Shown in pieces: positions 55,152 to 63,265 of a stretch of 64,000 bases of DNA; the first letter of the stretch is position 1; every line of letters begins with the position of its first letter. The position numbers and the translations under genes are program-made. The notes below the pieces were generated by a model. It was not told the origin of the DNA. It did not search any database and was given only the letters and a program-made list of their open reading frames with translations. Source of the DNA: Thermoactinospora rubra (GTDB taxonomy: Bacteria; Actinomycetota; Actinomycetes; Streptosporangiales; Streptosporangiaceae); the NCBI RefSeq assembly GCF_002093975.1, contig NZ_MSZZ01000005.1, positions 62,001 through 126,000 on the forward strand. Direction: 5' to 3'.

Positions 55152-56684
55152 TCAGCACTCAGCGGGCTTGAGCCACGAGCACTCCAGGTCGGGGTAGGTC
55201 TGCTGGGTGCGCAGCTCGGCTGCGGGCGCGGCGTCCGGCGCCGTGCGGCTGAACCGCGCCAGCCGTACCGCGATCTTGTCCTCGATGTCCTTGGGCGAGC
55301 TGGACAGGTACTGGTTCAGCATGATCGAGAACACCAGCGGCTCGCCCTCGGCGCTGGTGACATAGCCCGACAGCGAGGTCACGCCGGTCAGCGAGCCGGT
55401 CTTGGCGCGCACGTTCCCGGCGGCCGGGGTGCCGCGCATGCGGTTGCGCAGCGTGCCGCCCACGAACCGGTCGGGGTTGCCCGCGACCGGCAGCGAGTCG
55501 TACCACGCCTGGTACCACGGCTTGCCGCGCACCGCCAGCAGCAGCTGGGCGATCGAGGCGGCCGTGACGCCGTCGCGGCGCGACAGGCCCGAGCCGTCAC
55601 GCAGGTTGAGCACCTGCACCCCCAGGCCCCGTGCGAAGTCGCCGGTCACCTTGAGCCCGGCCGCCCAGGTGCCCTGACCGGCCACCTTGCGCCCCATGGC
55701 CTTGGTGAGGATCTCGGCGTGCATGTTGTTGCTGAGCTTCATGAACGGCACGAGCAGCTCGCTCAGCGGCATGGACTCGTGCTCGGCCAGCTCGGCGGCC
55801 CCCTCGGGCGCGGCTCCGGAGACGGTCGGGCCGAGCACGCGCACGCCGTGCTTGGCCAGCGCCGAACGGAACAGCGAGGCGGCGTAGCGGGCGGGGTCGT
55901 CGACGGTGATCCACTCCGAGTACGGCTCGGCCACCGTGCCGGTGATGAGGACCGTGTTCGTGCCGTGCTGCCGTTCGATGAGGACGTCGGTGGACGAGCC
56001 GGCGGTCGCCTTGTTCACGATCTTGAGGTAGTCCGTCTCGGGCGTGGTGCCGACCTTGACCTTGCCGTCGGAGGCGGACACGGACACGATCACCGTGCCG
56101 GGGTCGTAGTCGCGGTCGGGCGAGGCGGTGAGGGCGGAGATCTGGGCGGCGTAGTACCAGGACTCGTCGTCCCAGGCCCAGTCCTGGCCCAGCCGTACCG
56201 AGTCGAACCACGTGTCGTCGGCGACCAGCTTGCCGGTGACGAGCTTGACGCCCTTGGCGGCCACGGCGGCGGCCAGCTTGTCGTAGTCCTCGGCCAGCAT
56301 GGTGGGGTCGCCGGTGCCGCGCAGCACCAGGTCGCCGGTCACGACCGAGCCGGTCTGCCGCCCGGCGCGCAGGACGCTGGTCTGGAAGCGGTAGTCCAGG
56401 CCGAGCACCTCCGCCGCGGCGGCCGAGGTGAACAGCTTGGCGTTGGAGGCCGGCGTCATGAGCTTGCCGGCGTCGGTGGAGTAGAGCTCCTCGCCGGTGG
56501 CCGCGCTGCGGACCACCACCGCCGAGCGGGCGATGGCCAGGCGGTCGTCGCCGAGGATGAGGTTGATGTCCTTGGTCAGGTCGGCCACGCCTGGGGACGG
56601 GTCGACGGCGGTGGCGGGGCTGGAGCCCCACGCGAGGATCGCGACGAGCGCGCCCGCGACGAGCGATGCTGAGGTGCGCCGCAT
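55152..56684 (-). CDS. dacB: D-alanyl-D-alanine carboxypeptidase (PBP4/DacB type)
   Basis: A 510-residue class C low-molecular-mass penicillin-binding protein that trims peptidoglycan. The signal peptide is residues about 1-26. The three active-site motifs are S80-N-A-K83 in TPASNAKLF, SNN in KLSNNMHAEILTK, and KTG in AKTGSLTGVTSLSG. An insert of about 180 residues between motifs 1 and 2 is typical for this class. ATG 56684 has GGAG upstream. A longer start would destroy the signal peptide. The last two cysteines (LECSWLKPAEC) are odd for the class. Confidence 0.93.
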   Translation of the reverse strand: MRRTSASLVAGALVAILAWGSSPATAVDPSPGVADLTKDINLILGDDRLAIARSAVVVRSAATGEELYSTDAGKLMTPASNAKLFTSAAAAEVLGLDYRFQTSVLRAGRQTGSVVTGDLVLRGTGDPTMLAEDYDKLAAAVAAKGVKLVTGKLVADDTWFDSVRLGQDWAWDDESWYYAAQISALTASPDRDYDPGTVIVSVSASDGKVKVGTTPETDYLKIVNKATAGSSTDVLIERQHGTNTVLITGTVAEPYSEWITVDDPARYAASLFRSALAKHGVRVLGPTVSGAAPEGAAELAEHESMPLSELLVPFMKLSNNMHAEILTKAMGRKVAGQGTWAAGLKVTGDFARGLGVQVLNLRDGSGLSRRDGVTAASIAQLLLAVRGKPWYQAWYDSLPVAGNPDRFVGGTLRNRMRGTPAAGNVRAKTGSLTGVTSLSGYVTSAEGEPLVFSIMLNQYLSSSPKDIEDKIAVRLARFSRTAPDAAPAAELRTQQTYPDLECSWLKPAEC

Positions 56685-56851
56685 GGAATCTCCAAGGTGG
56701 GCTGAGGGTACTCGCTCGATCATGGGCGCGGGCGGCGCTCATGCAATCCGCAAATCTCCGTATTTTCGTGCGGTGCCGTTCTCGGAGGTCTGTCATAGAT
56801 CGGCGGCATCTGCTCCTTCCCCCCAAGCGACCGCTCGGCTGTAATGTGGCA

Positions 56852-58141
56852 ATGGTTCCGCGCAGCGTCCGCATCGGGTACGGCATCGGCTCCTTCTGCA
56901 CGGGGACGTTCTCCACGGTCCCCGGCCTGTTGCTGCTGTTCTACCTGACCAACCACCTCGCCGTCCCGGCATGGCTGGCGGGCGTGGTGGTGTTCGCCCC
57001 CAAGGCCTGGGACATGCTGATCAACCCCTTCGTCGGCCAGTTATCCGACCGCGGCGGCTCGCGGCGGCCGTGGCTGCTGGCCGGCGCCCTCGCGCTGCCC
57101 CCGGCCTTCGCCCTCACCTTCGCCGCCCCGGAGCTGCGCGGCGTCCCGGCGGCGCTGTACGTGGGGGCGTTCTTCTTCCTCGCCGCCACGGCCTACGCCT
57201 TCTTCGAGGTGCCCTACAAGGCCATGCCCGCCGAGATGACCGACGACTACCACGAGCGCTCCTCGCTGCTGCAGTGGCGCATGATCTTCCTCGGCATGGC
57301 CATCCTGCTGTCGGGCGCCGTGGCCCCCGTGCTGGCAGGCGGCCCCGGCTACCACGTCATGGGCGTCGTCGTCGGCGTGGTGCTGCTGGCGGCCATGCTC
57401 GGGACCTACGCCGGTACGGCACGCGCCCCGGTCGTCGGCCACAGCGAGGCCGAGCCGTCCCTGGCCAGGCAGCTGGCCGTGGCGCGCACCAACAAGCACT
57501 TCCTGACGCTCCTGGGCCTGAGCTGCGCGCAGATGCTCGCGGCGGGCACGATGCTGGCGGCGGCGCCGTACCTGGCCACCTACGTCGTGGGCGACCCCGA
57601 GGCCACCACCACGCTGTTCGCCAGCCTGGTGGGGCCGATCCTGCTGACCATGCCGCTGTGGGTGTGGCTGGCCAGGCGGCTGGACAAGAAGGGCGCGATG
57701 CTGCTGTCGTCGGCGCTGTTCCTGGCCGGGGCGGCGGCCCTGGTGCTCACCCCGGCGCTCGGCGCGGTGTACGCCCACCTGTGCGTGCTCGTCGTGGGCG
57801 TCGGCTACGCGGGCATCCAGCTGCTGCAGTTCTCGATGATGGCCGACGTGATCGCCCACGACAACGCGACGACGGGCAGGCGCCGGGCGGGCGTGTTCAC
57901 CGGGTTGTGGACGGCCTGCGAGACGGTCGTCTTCGCCCTGGGCGCGCTGGTGCTGAGCTGGGTGCTGGGCTGGGGCGGGTTCATCGAGTCCGACCCGGCC
58001 ACGCCGGTGCGGCAGCCGGATTCGGCGATCCTGGCGGTGCAGCTCGGCGGCACGCTGCTGCCGGCCGCCTGCGTCGCGGTGGCGCTGGCGCTGACGCTGC
58101 GCTACAGGCTCACCGCGGCACAGATGGCTGCCCGGAGCTGA
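56852..58141 (+). CDS. MFS/GPH-family transporter
   Basis: A 429-residue membrane carrier with 12 predicted helices. RIGYGIGSFCTGTFSTVPGL, FAPKAWDMLINPFVGQLSDR and RRPWLLAGALALPPAFAL are the start, loop 2-3 and helix 3 typical of the glycoside-pentoside-hexuronide (MelB-like) family. YAFFEVPYKAMPAEMTDDYH is also diagnostic. Substrate is probably a sugar or related solute. The ATG at 56852 has TGTAAT six bases upstream and no ribosome-binding site, so may be leaderless. The 3' end overlaps the convergent FHA gene by 32 bp. Confidence 0.85.
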   Translation: MVPRSVRIGYGIGSFCTGTFSTVPGLLLLFYLTNHLAVPAWLAGVVVFAPKAWDMLINPFVGQLSDRGGSRRPWLLAGALALPPAFALTFAAPELRGVPAALYVGAFFFLAATAYAFFEVPYKAMPAEMTDDYHERSSLLQWRMIFLGMAILLSGAVAPVLAGGPGYHVMGVVVGVVLLAAMLGTYAGTARAPVVGHSEAEPSLARQLAVARTNKHFLTLLGLSCAQMLAAGTMLAAAPYLATYVVGDPEATTTLFASLVGPILLTMPLWVWLARRLDKKGAMLLSSALFLAGAAALVLTPALGAVYAHLCVLVVGVGYAGIQLLQFSMMADVIAHDNATTGRRRAGVFTGLWTACETVVFALGALVLSWVLGWGGFIESDPATPVRQPDSAILAVQLGGTLLPAACVAVALALTLRYRLTAAQMAARS

Positions 58142-58664
58142 GCAGGAAGCCGCAGTCGCCGAAGGACACCTCGTCACCCGAGCGCACGCGGGCGGGGCCG
58201 ACCAGGCGCCAGCCGTTCAGCCTGGTGCCGTTGAGCGAGCCGAGGTCGATGAGCATCCAGCTGCCGTCGGCCTCGCGCCGCAGCTCGGCGTGGACGCGCG
58301 AGACCGTCAGGTCCGACAGCACCAGGTCGCAGGCCGAGCCGCGGCCCACCACGAAGCGGTCGCGGGTCTCGGGCAGCGCCAGCTTGGGCAGCCTCGGCCG
58401 CCGCCAGGCGGACTGCACCCTGGCCACGAACTCCGACACCGACGCGACGGCGTCGGTCACGCGCTGCCGGAAGGTGTTGCGCGGCGGCAGGTCGGCGACC
58501 AGGTCGTCCAGTTCGTGGCGGCTGCGGGCGCGCAGGGCCATGTCGACGCGGCCGATGAAGGTCTCGGGGGACAGCCGTCCCTCGACGGCGCGGTCACGGA
58601 GCTCGTCGATGGCGCGATCGCGATCGCTGTCCGACGCCCGATACGGAGGTTGCGTCGAGCCCAT
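58110..58664 (-). CDS. DUF1707-FHA domain protein
   Basis: A 184-residue signalling adaptor. Residues about 8-60 are DUF1707 (RASDSDRDRAIDELRDRAVE, GRLSPETFIGRVDMALRARS, RHELDDLVADLP). Residues about 100-180 are a forkhead-associated domain (RFVVGRGSACDLVLSDLTVS, RVHAELRR, LIDLGSLNGTRLNGWRL) with the Gly-Arg, Ser-x-x-His and Asn-Gly positions needed to bind phosphothreonine. Actinomycetes have many such proteins, probably targets of Ser/Thr kinases. There is no membrane segment. Confidence 0.9.
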   Translation of the reverse strand: MGSTQPPYRASDSDRDRAIDELRDRAVEGRLSPETFIGRVDMALRARSRHELDDLVADLPPRNTFRQRVTDAVASVSEFVARVQSAWRRPRLPKLALPETRDRFVVGRGSACDLVLSDLTVSRVHAELRREADGSWMLIDLGSLNGTRLNGWRLVGPARVRSGDEVSFGDCGFLLSSGQPSVPR

Positions 58665-58724
58665 GGTCCAGAGTATCGGGCGGAACCGCGGGCCGTGTCC
58701 AGAAAGCCCACTGTTGCCCTAGGC

Positions 58725-58748
58725 ATACTGAGTATGCATACTGAGTAT
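58725..58748. promoter_or_regulatory. Duplicated palindrome, probable PadR operator
   Basis: GCATACTGAGTAT is tandemly repeated exactly (58723-58735, 58736-58748). Each copy contains the palindrome ATACT-G-AGTAT. The pair ends two bases before the PadR-type ATG, so bound repressor would block the promoter and start. Confidence 0.75.
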
Positions 58749-58750
58749 CC

Positions 58751-59257
58751 ATGTCGATCAGATACGGTCTGCTCGCGTTGCTGAGCCGCGGCCCGCGCCA
58801 CGGCTACCAGCTCCGCCAGGAGTTCGAGGCGTCCACAGGGGCGACCTGGCCGCTCAACATCGGCCAGGTCTACACGACGCTCTCGCGCCTGGAACGCGAC
58901 GGCCTGATCCGGCAGGGCGAGGCCGACGAGCAGGGCCGCGTCGTCTACGAGATCACCGAGGCCGGTCGGGCCGAGGTCGAGCGATGGTTCGGCACCCCCG
59001 TCACTCCCGCCGACCGGCCTCGGGACGAGCTCGTCATCAAGCTCGCCATGGCCGTCGCCACGTGCCCGGACGCGCTGAAGGTGATCCAGGCCCAGCGCAC
59101 CGCGTCCATGCGCGCCATGCAGGAGCTCACGCGCGCCAAGCGCGACACCGCCAGTCCCGCGCAGCGGCTGGTGCTCGATTCGATGATCTTCCAGGTGGAG
59201 GCCGAGCAACGCTGGCTGGACCACTGCGAAGCCGTGCTCAGGGAGGAGCAGTCATGA
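58751..59257 (+). CDS. PadR-family regulator
   Basis: A 168-residue regulator. The winged helix covers residues about 1-80 (RYGLLALLSRGPRHGYQLRQ, INIGQVYTTLSRLERDGLI-like). The C-terminal helical domain serves dimerisation. It sits first in an operon with an ABC ATPase (ATGA overlap) and permease. PadR genes fused in this way usually repress the ABC pair and respond to its substrate. The tandem palindrome upstream supports autoregulation. Confidence 0.9.
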   Translation: MSIRYGLLALLSRGPRHGYQLRQEFEASTGATWPLNIGQVYTTLSRLERDGLIRQGEADEQGRVVYEITEAGRAEVERWFGTPVTPADRPRDELVIKLAMAVATCPDALKVIQAQRTASMRAMQELTRAKRDTASPAQRLVLDSMIFQVEAEQRWLDHCEAVLREEQS

Positions 59258-59928
59258 CTGTCGTACGGCTGGCGAACGTCAGCCGGTCCTATGGGGAGGT
59301 CCACGCGCTCAGGAACGTGGACCTGGAGGTCGCCGCGGGCCGGCTTGTGGCGGTGATGGGTCCCTCGGGCTCGGGCAAGTCCACGCTGCTCAACCTGGCC
59401 GGCGGGCTCGACCTGCCCACCTCGGGCACGGTGACGCTGGAGGGCGTGGACCTGGCGGCCGTCAAGGACCTGGCCGCGCTGCGCCGCAGGAGCGTCGGCT
59501 ACGTCTTCCAGGACCTCAACCTGATCCCGTCGCTGACCGCCGTGGAGAACGTGATGTTACCCCGCGAGCTCGACGGCGTCCGCGCCCGCCAGGCCAGGGC
59601 CGAGGCGCTTGCCGTACTGGAGGAGGTCGGGCTGGCGGAGGCGGCCGGCCGGTTCCCCGACGAGCTGTCCGGCGGGCAGCGCCAGCGCGTCGCCATCGCC
59701 CGGGCCCTGGTGGGGGAGCGGCGGCTGGTGCTGGCCGACGAGCCGACCGGCGCGCTGGACACCCGCACGGGCGACGAGATCCTCCAGCTGCTGCGCGGCC
59801 GGGCCGACGCCGGGGCCGCGGTGCTGCTGGTCACGCACGAGTCGCGCTACGCGGCCTGGGCGGACCGGGTGGTGTTCCTGCGCGACGGCGAGATCGCGGA
59901 CTCCGCGCTGCTGGAGGAGGTCCGATGA
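59254..59928 (+). CDS. ABC transporter ATP-binding protein (LolD/MacB type)
   Basis: A 224-residue ATPase of the FtsX-permease class. Walker A is MGPSGSGKSTLLNL (about 35-48), the Q-loop is VFQDLNLIPSLTAVEN, the signature is LSGGQRQRVAIARAL and Walker B is LVLADEPTGALD. The short length and sequence match MacB/LolD partners. ATG 59254 overlaps the PadR stop and its own stop overlaps the permease ATG, so the three genes are coupled. Confidence 0.95.
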   Translation: MTVVRLANVSRSYGEVHALRNVDLEVAAGRLVAVMGPSGSGKSTLLNLAGGLDLPTSGTVTLEGVDLAAVKDLAALRRRSVGYVFQDLNLIPSLTAVENVMLPRELDGVRARQARAEALAVLEEVGLAEAAGRFPDELSGGQRQRVAIARALVGERRLVLADEPTGALDTRTGDEILQLLRGRADAGAAVLLVTHESRYAAWADRVVFLRDGEIADSALLEEVR

Positions 59929-62456
59929 GGGCGCTGCTGCGGCTGGCCTGGCGGGAGGCGCGGCGCACCAAGGGACGCAGCGCGCTCATCATCGCCCTCG
60001 TCGCGCTGCCGGTGGTCCTCGCGACCGGCCTGCTCACCGGCGGTCACACCGCCGACGTCTCCCTCCGCGAAGGGCTGCCGTCCCGGCTGGGCTCCGCCGA
60101 CGCCTACGTCCGGGCCACCGAGACCGACGGGCCCGTGGAGCAGGACGCCGACGGCAGTTCCTACTCCTCCGGCGATCCCCGGGCCGCGCCGAGGACCGTG
60201 ACCGCGCGGGAGGTGGCCGCCCTCCTCCCCGGCGCGCGGCTGATCCCCGTCTCCTACGGCTCCCTGTACGGCGTCGCCGGCCTGGACTTTCTCGGTGTGC
60301 TGGAGGCAGACCTCCGCGACCCCATGACGGCCGGAATGCGGCGGTTGGTCGAAGGACGGCTCCCGAGCGCGCCCGACGAGGTCGCGGTCTCGCCTCCGCT
60401 GCGCGGTCGCGACACGCTCACCACGCGGGTCGGCACGGTGCGGGTCGTGGGCGTGGTGGAGGACCCCTTCCACCCGCGGCGCCCGGAGCTGGTCGCGCTC
60501 CCGGGCAGCGTCCTGCGGACCGACGAGCGGTACGACGGGGAGAGCGCCTGGCTGGCGGACACCCCCGGGCCGGTCCTGTGGTCCGACGTGCGCCGGCTGA
60601 ACAGCCGCGGCCTCGTGGTGTTCTCGCGAGCGGTGATCCAGAACCCGCCGGAACCGCCAGAAGACGAGGACCCGGCGGAGATCTCCATGGTCGTGGGCAT
60701 CGGCGTGGCGATCTTCATGATCGTCCTGGAGACCGTGCTGCTGGCCGGGCCCGCCTTCGCCGTGGGGCTGCGCAGGCGTCGCGCGGAGCTCGCGATGATC
60801 GCCGCCCAGGGCGGGTCGGCGCGGCACCTGCGAGCCGTCGTGCTCGCGGACGGGCTCGTCCTCGGCGGGCTGGCGGCCGTCGCCGGCACGGGCCTCGGGA
60901 TCGTCCTCGGCTGGGCCTTGGCCTGGGTGCTCAGCCGGTTCGGCGGGGCGCTGGGCCCGCTGGAGGTGCCGTGGTGGCCGGTGCTTGGCTGCGCGGCGCT
61001 TGGGCTGGCCAGCGGCGTGACCGCCGCGATCGTGCCCGCCGTGCAGGCCGCCCGGCAGAACACCGCCGCGGTCCTGGCGGGCCGATGGCCGCAGGCGCGC
61101 GCCCGGGCGGGCAAGCCGGTGCTGGGCCTGGCGCTCCTGCTGGCCGGGATCGCCGCGACCGCCGCCGCGCTGCGCGTCGGCGAGGTGTGGATCTTCGCGG
61201 CCATGGTCCTGGCCGTGGTGGGCCTGGTGGCGCTGATGCCGTGGCTGGTGGCCCGATCGGCGCGGGCGACCGGCCGCCTGCCCCTCCCGCTGCGGCTGGC
61301 CGTCCGCGACGCCTCCCGCCACCGGGTTCGTACGGCTTCCGCCGCCGCCGCGGTCATGGCCGCCACCACCGCGGTGCTGGCCTTCGGCATCGGCTTCTAC
61401 TCCAACTACGTGGACAACCGCGACGCCTACTGGCCGGGAGCGCCCCATGGCACGCTGTTCGTCGGCGCGTGGCCGCGCACCGACGACGCGCGCTGGGCCT
61501 CGATCAAGGAGCAGGTCGCGCGGCGCCTGCCGGGAGTGCGTTTCGTCGAGGCCCGCGAGGCGGTGGGCCCGGGCAGCGGCGCCCGCGTCCGCCTGGCGCT
61601 GTGGCAGGACCTGTCGGCCTGTCCGCACCGCTGCAAGAACTACGCCGCCAACGGCGACCACGTCCCGATCGGCGACCAGCGGCTGCTCCGGCTGCTCCAG
61701 GGCCGCGACGACCCGGCGGCCGCCGCCGCGTTCGCGCGGGGCCGGGCCGTGGTGTTCGACCGCGACCTGGTCAGGGACGGCAAGCTACGGCTGAGGGTGC
61801 ACAGCGACGGGCCCGGGCCGGGCCCGGATGTGGTGGAGGTGCCCGCGGTGCTCGCCGAAGCGGCCCAGCCGCGGCAGGGCGGCGCGGTGCTGCCCACCGC
61901 CGCGGTCGAGGAGCTGGGCATGAAGACACACGAACGGCGCCTGTACGCGCACTACCCGGCGGACGACGACGGGTTGCGCGAGGCGCTCGCCGACGCGGAG
62001 GTCCACCTGGAGACCGGCTACGAGAACTACGTCGAGCCGCAGCTGTGGGTGCTGTTCGGCGCGGCGCTGTTCCTGGTGCTGGGCGGCACGTTCGTGGCCA
62101 CCCGGCTGGCCGCGGCCGACGCCCGCCCGGACCTGGCGATCGTCCACGCCATCGGCGGCACGCCCGGGCTGCGGCGCATGATGCTGGCCGGCCAGGCCGG
62201 CTACATCGCCGGACTGGGCGCGCTCACCGGCGCCGTGTCCGGCGCCGTCACGGGCGTCGCGCTGGCCTGGCCGATGACGGGCATCAGGAACGTGGGGACC
62301 TTCGGTCCCGGCCAGGCGTGGCCGGGACCGGCCGTGATCGCCGTCCCGTGGCCCTTCGTGGCCGGGGTCGTGATCGGCCTGCCGCTGCTGGCCGCGCTGG
62401 TGGCGGGGCTGTGCACGCGCAACGCCCCGCCGCCGCTCACCCGCCGGCCAACCTGA
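59925..62456 (+). CDS. ABC transporter permease, FtsX family, two FtsX domains
   Basis: An 843-residue membrane protein. A first helix is near residues 20-40. An extracytoplasmic domain follows. FtsX-type three-helix units lie at about 260-400 (ELAMIAAQGGSARHLRAVVL) and at about 700-830 (DLAIVHAIGGTPGLRRMMLA). Helices also lie near residues 400-450. This is a fused, two-unit permease as is common in actinomycetes. Substrate unknown. Antibiotic or peptide resistance, or envelope lipid handling, fits the PadR-ABC context. The end overlaps the convergent methyltransferase by 20 bp. Confidence 0.9.
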   Translation: MRALLRLAWREARRTKGRSALIIALVALPVVLATGLLTGGHTADVSLREGLPSRLGSADAYVRATETDGPVEQDADGSSYSSGDPRAAPRTVTAREVAALLPGARLIPVSYGSLYGVAGLDFLGVLEADLRDPMTAGMRRLVEGRLPSAPDEVAVSPPLRGRDTLTTRVGTVRVVGVVEDPFHPRRPELVALPGSVLRTDERYDGESAWLADTPGPVLWSDVRRLNSRGLVVFSRAVIQNPPEPPEDEDPAEISMVVGIGVAIFMIVLETVLLAGPAFAVGLRRRRAELAMIAAQGGSARHLRAVVLADGLVLGGLAAVAGTGLGIVLGWALAWVLSRFGGALGPLEVPWWPVLGCAALGLASGVTAAIVPAVQAARQNTAAVLAGRWPQARARAGKPVLGLALLLAGIAATAAALRVGEVWIFAAMVLAVVGLVALMPWLVARSARATGRLPLPLRLAVRDASRHRVRTASAAAAVMAATTAVLAFGIGFYSNYVDNRDAYWPGAPHGTLFVGAWPRTDDARWASIKEQVARRLPGVRFVEAREAVGPGSGARVRLALWQDLSACPHRCKNYAANGDHVPIGDQRLLRLLQGRDDPAAAAAFARGRAVVFDRDLVRDGKLRLRVHSDGPGPGPDVVEVPAVLAEAAQPRQGGAVLPTAAVEELGMKTHERRLYAHYPADDDGLREALADAEVHLETGYENYVEPQLWVLFGAALFLVLGGTFVATRLAAADARPDLAIVHAIGGTPGLRRMMLAGQAGYIAGLGALTGAVSGAVTGVALAWPMTGIRNVGTFGPGQAWPGPAVIAVPWPFVAGVVIGLPLLAALVAGLCTRNAPPPLTRRPT

Positions 62457-63192
62457 GACGGATCTTCGACTGCTTGTGCCGCCCCTCCCAGTCCTGCATG
62501 AACTCCCCGCGGAACCCGTGGCGGGCGGCCAGGTCGAGCAGCGTCTCGGTGCGGTAGTAGAAGTCCTCCCGCAGCACCTGGTGCTCCTTGCCCTCGGTGC
62601 GGTCGAAGGTGAAGTCGAACCAGCCGTCGCGCTTCATCACCCGGCCGACGTGCGCGAAGCACTCCTCGATCACCTCCAGCGGGGAGTGCGAGAAGACGCT
62701 GTGGGCGTGGACGACGTCGAAGTGGTCGTCGGGCAGGAAGCCCAGCCGCAGGTCGCGCACCGGCGTCAGGTGGGGCAGCTTGGCGGCCAGGCCGTACCTC
62801 TCCAGGGTGGCCTGCGCCTCGAACAGGATGTCCGGCGAGATGTCGATGCCGTAGTAGTTGCCCGTGTGGAGGTAGTCGATGAACAACCGGCCCGCGCGCA
62901 GGTTGCCGCAGCCGATCTCCAGCATGCGGTGCTCCGGCTTGAGCCCGTGCTCGACCAGGTAGTCGAACTGCAGCTGCCCGAGGGCGAGCCAGCGTTTGTG
63001 CGAGTGGGAGCCGACGGCCCCCTCGGGGCTGCGCGCGGTGTCGGACTTCATGACCGCGCGGTAGTAGGCGATGTGGTCGGGGGTGCGCAGGCGGTACCAG
63101 GTGTCCCTGGCCAGCCTGCGGACGTGCGGCACTATCCGATCCGGGTGCCGGATGGCGTACTGGATCTGGTGCAAGGGGTTGGTGCGCTTCAT
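62437..63192 (-). CDS. SAM-dependent methyltransferase
   Basis: A 251-residue class I methyltransferase. An N-terminal helical lead (about 1-60, HQIQYAIRHPDRIVPHVRRL) precedes motif I, MLEIGCGNLRAGRLF. The later motifs YYGIDISPDILFEAQATL, DVVHAHSVFSHSPLEVIEEC and GWFDFTFDRTEGKEHQ follow. The substrate is not evident. The long N-terminus recalls methyltransferases found near cell-surface glycan genes. ATG 63192 has no strong Shine-Dalgarno. Transcription converges with the ABC operon. Confidence 0.85.
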   Translation of the reverse strand: MKRTNPLHQIQYAIRHPDRIVPHVRRLARDTWYRLRTPDHIAYYRAVMKSDTARSPEGAVGSHSHKRWLALGQLQFDYLVEHGLKPEHRMLEIGCGNLRAGRLFIDYLHTGNYYGIDISPDILFEAQATLERYGLAAKLPHLTPVRDLRLGFLPDDHFDVVHAHSVFSHSPLEVIEECFAHVGRVMKRDGWFDFTFDRTEGKEHQVLREDFYYRTETLLDLAARHGFRGEFMQDWEGRHKQSKIRLRLAGG

Positions 63193-63265
63193 GCGGTCTC
63201 CTGAACCGTTCCCGCGGATTCAGGAAGCATAGCGTGGCGCGATTGCTCCCAGTGACGCAGTGATT

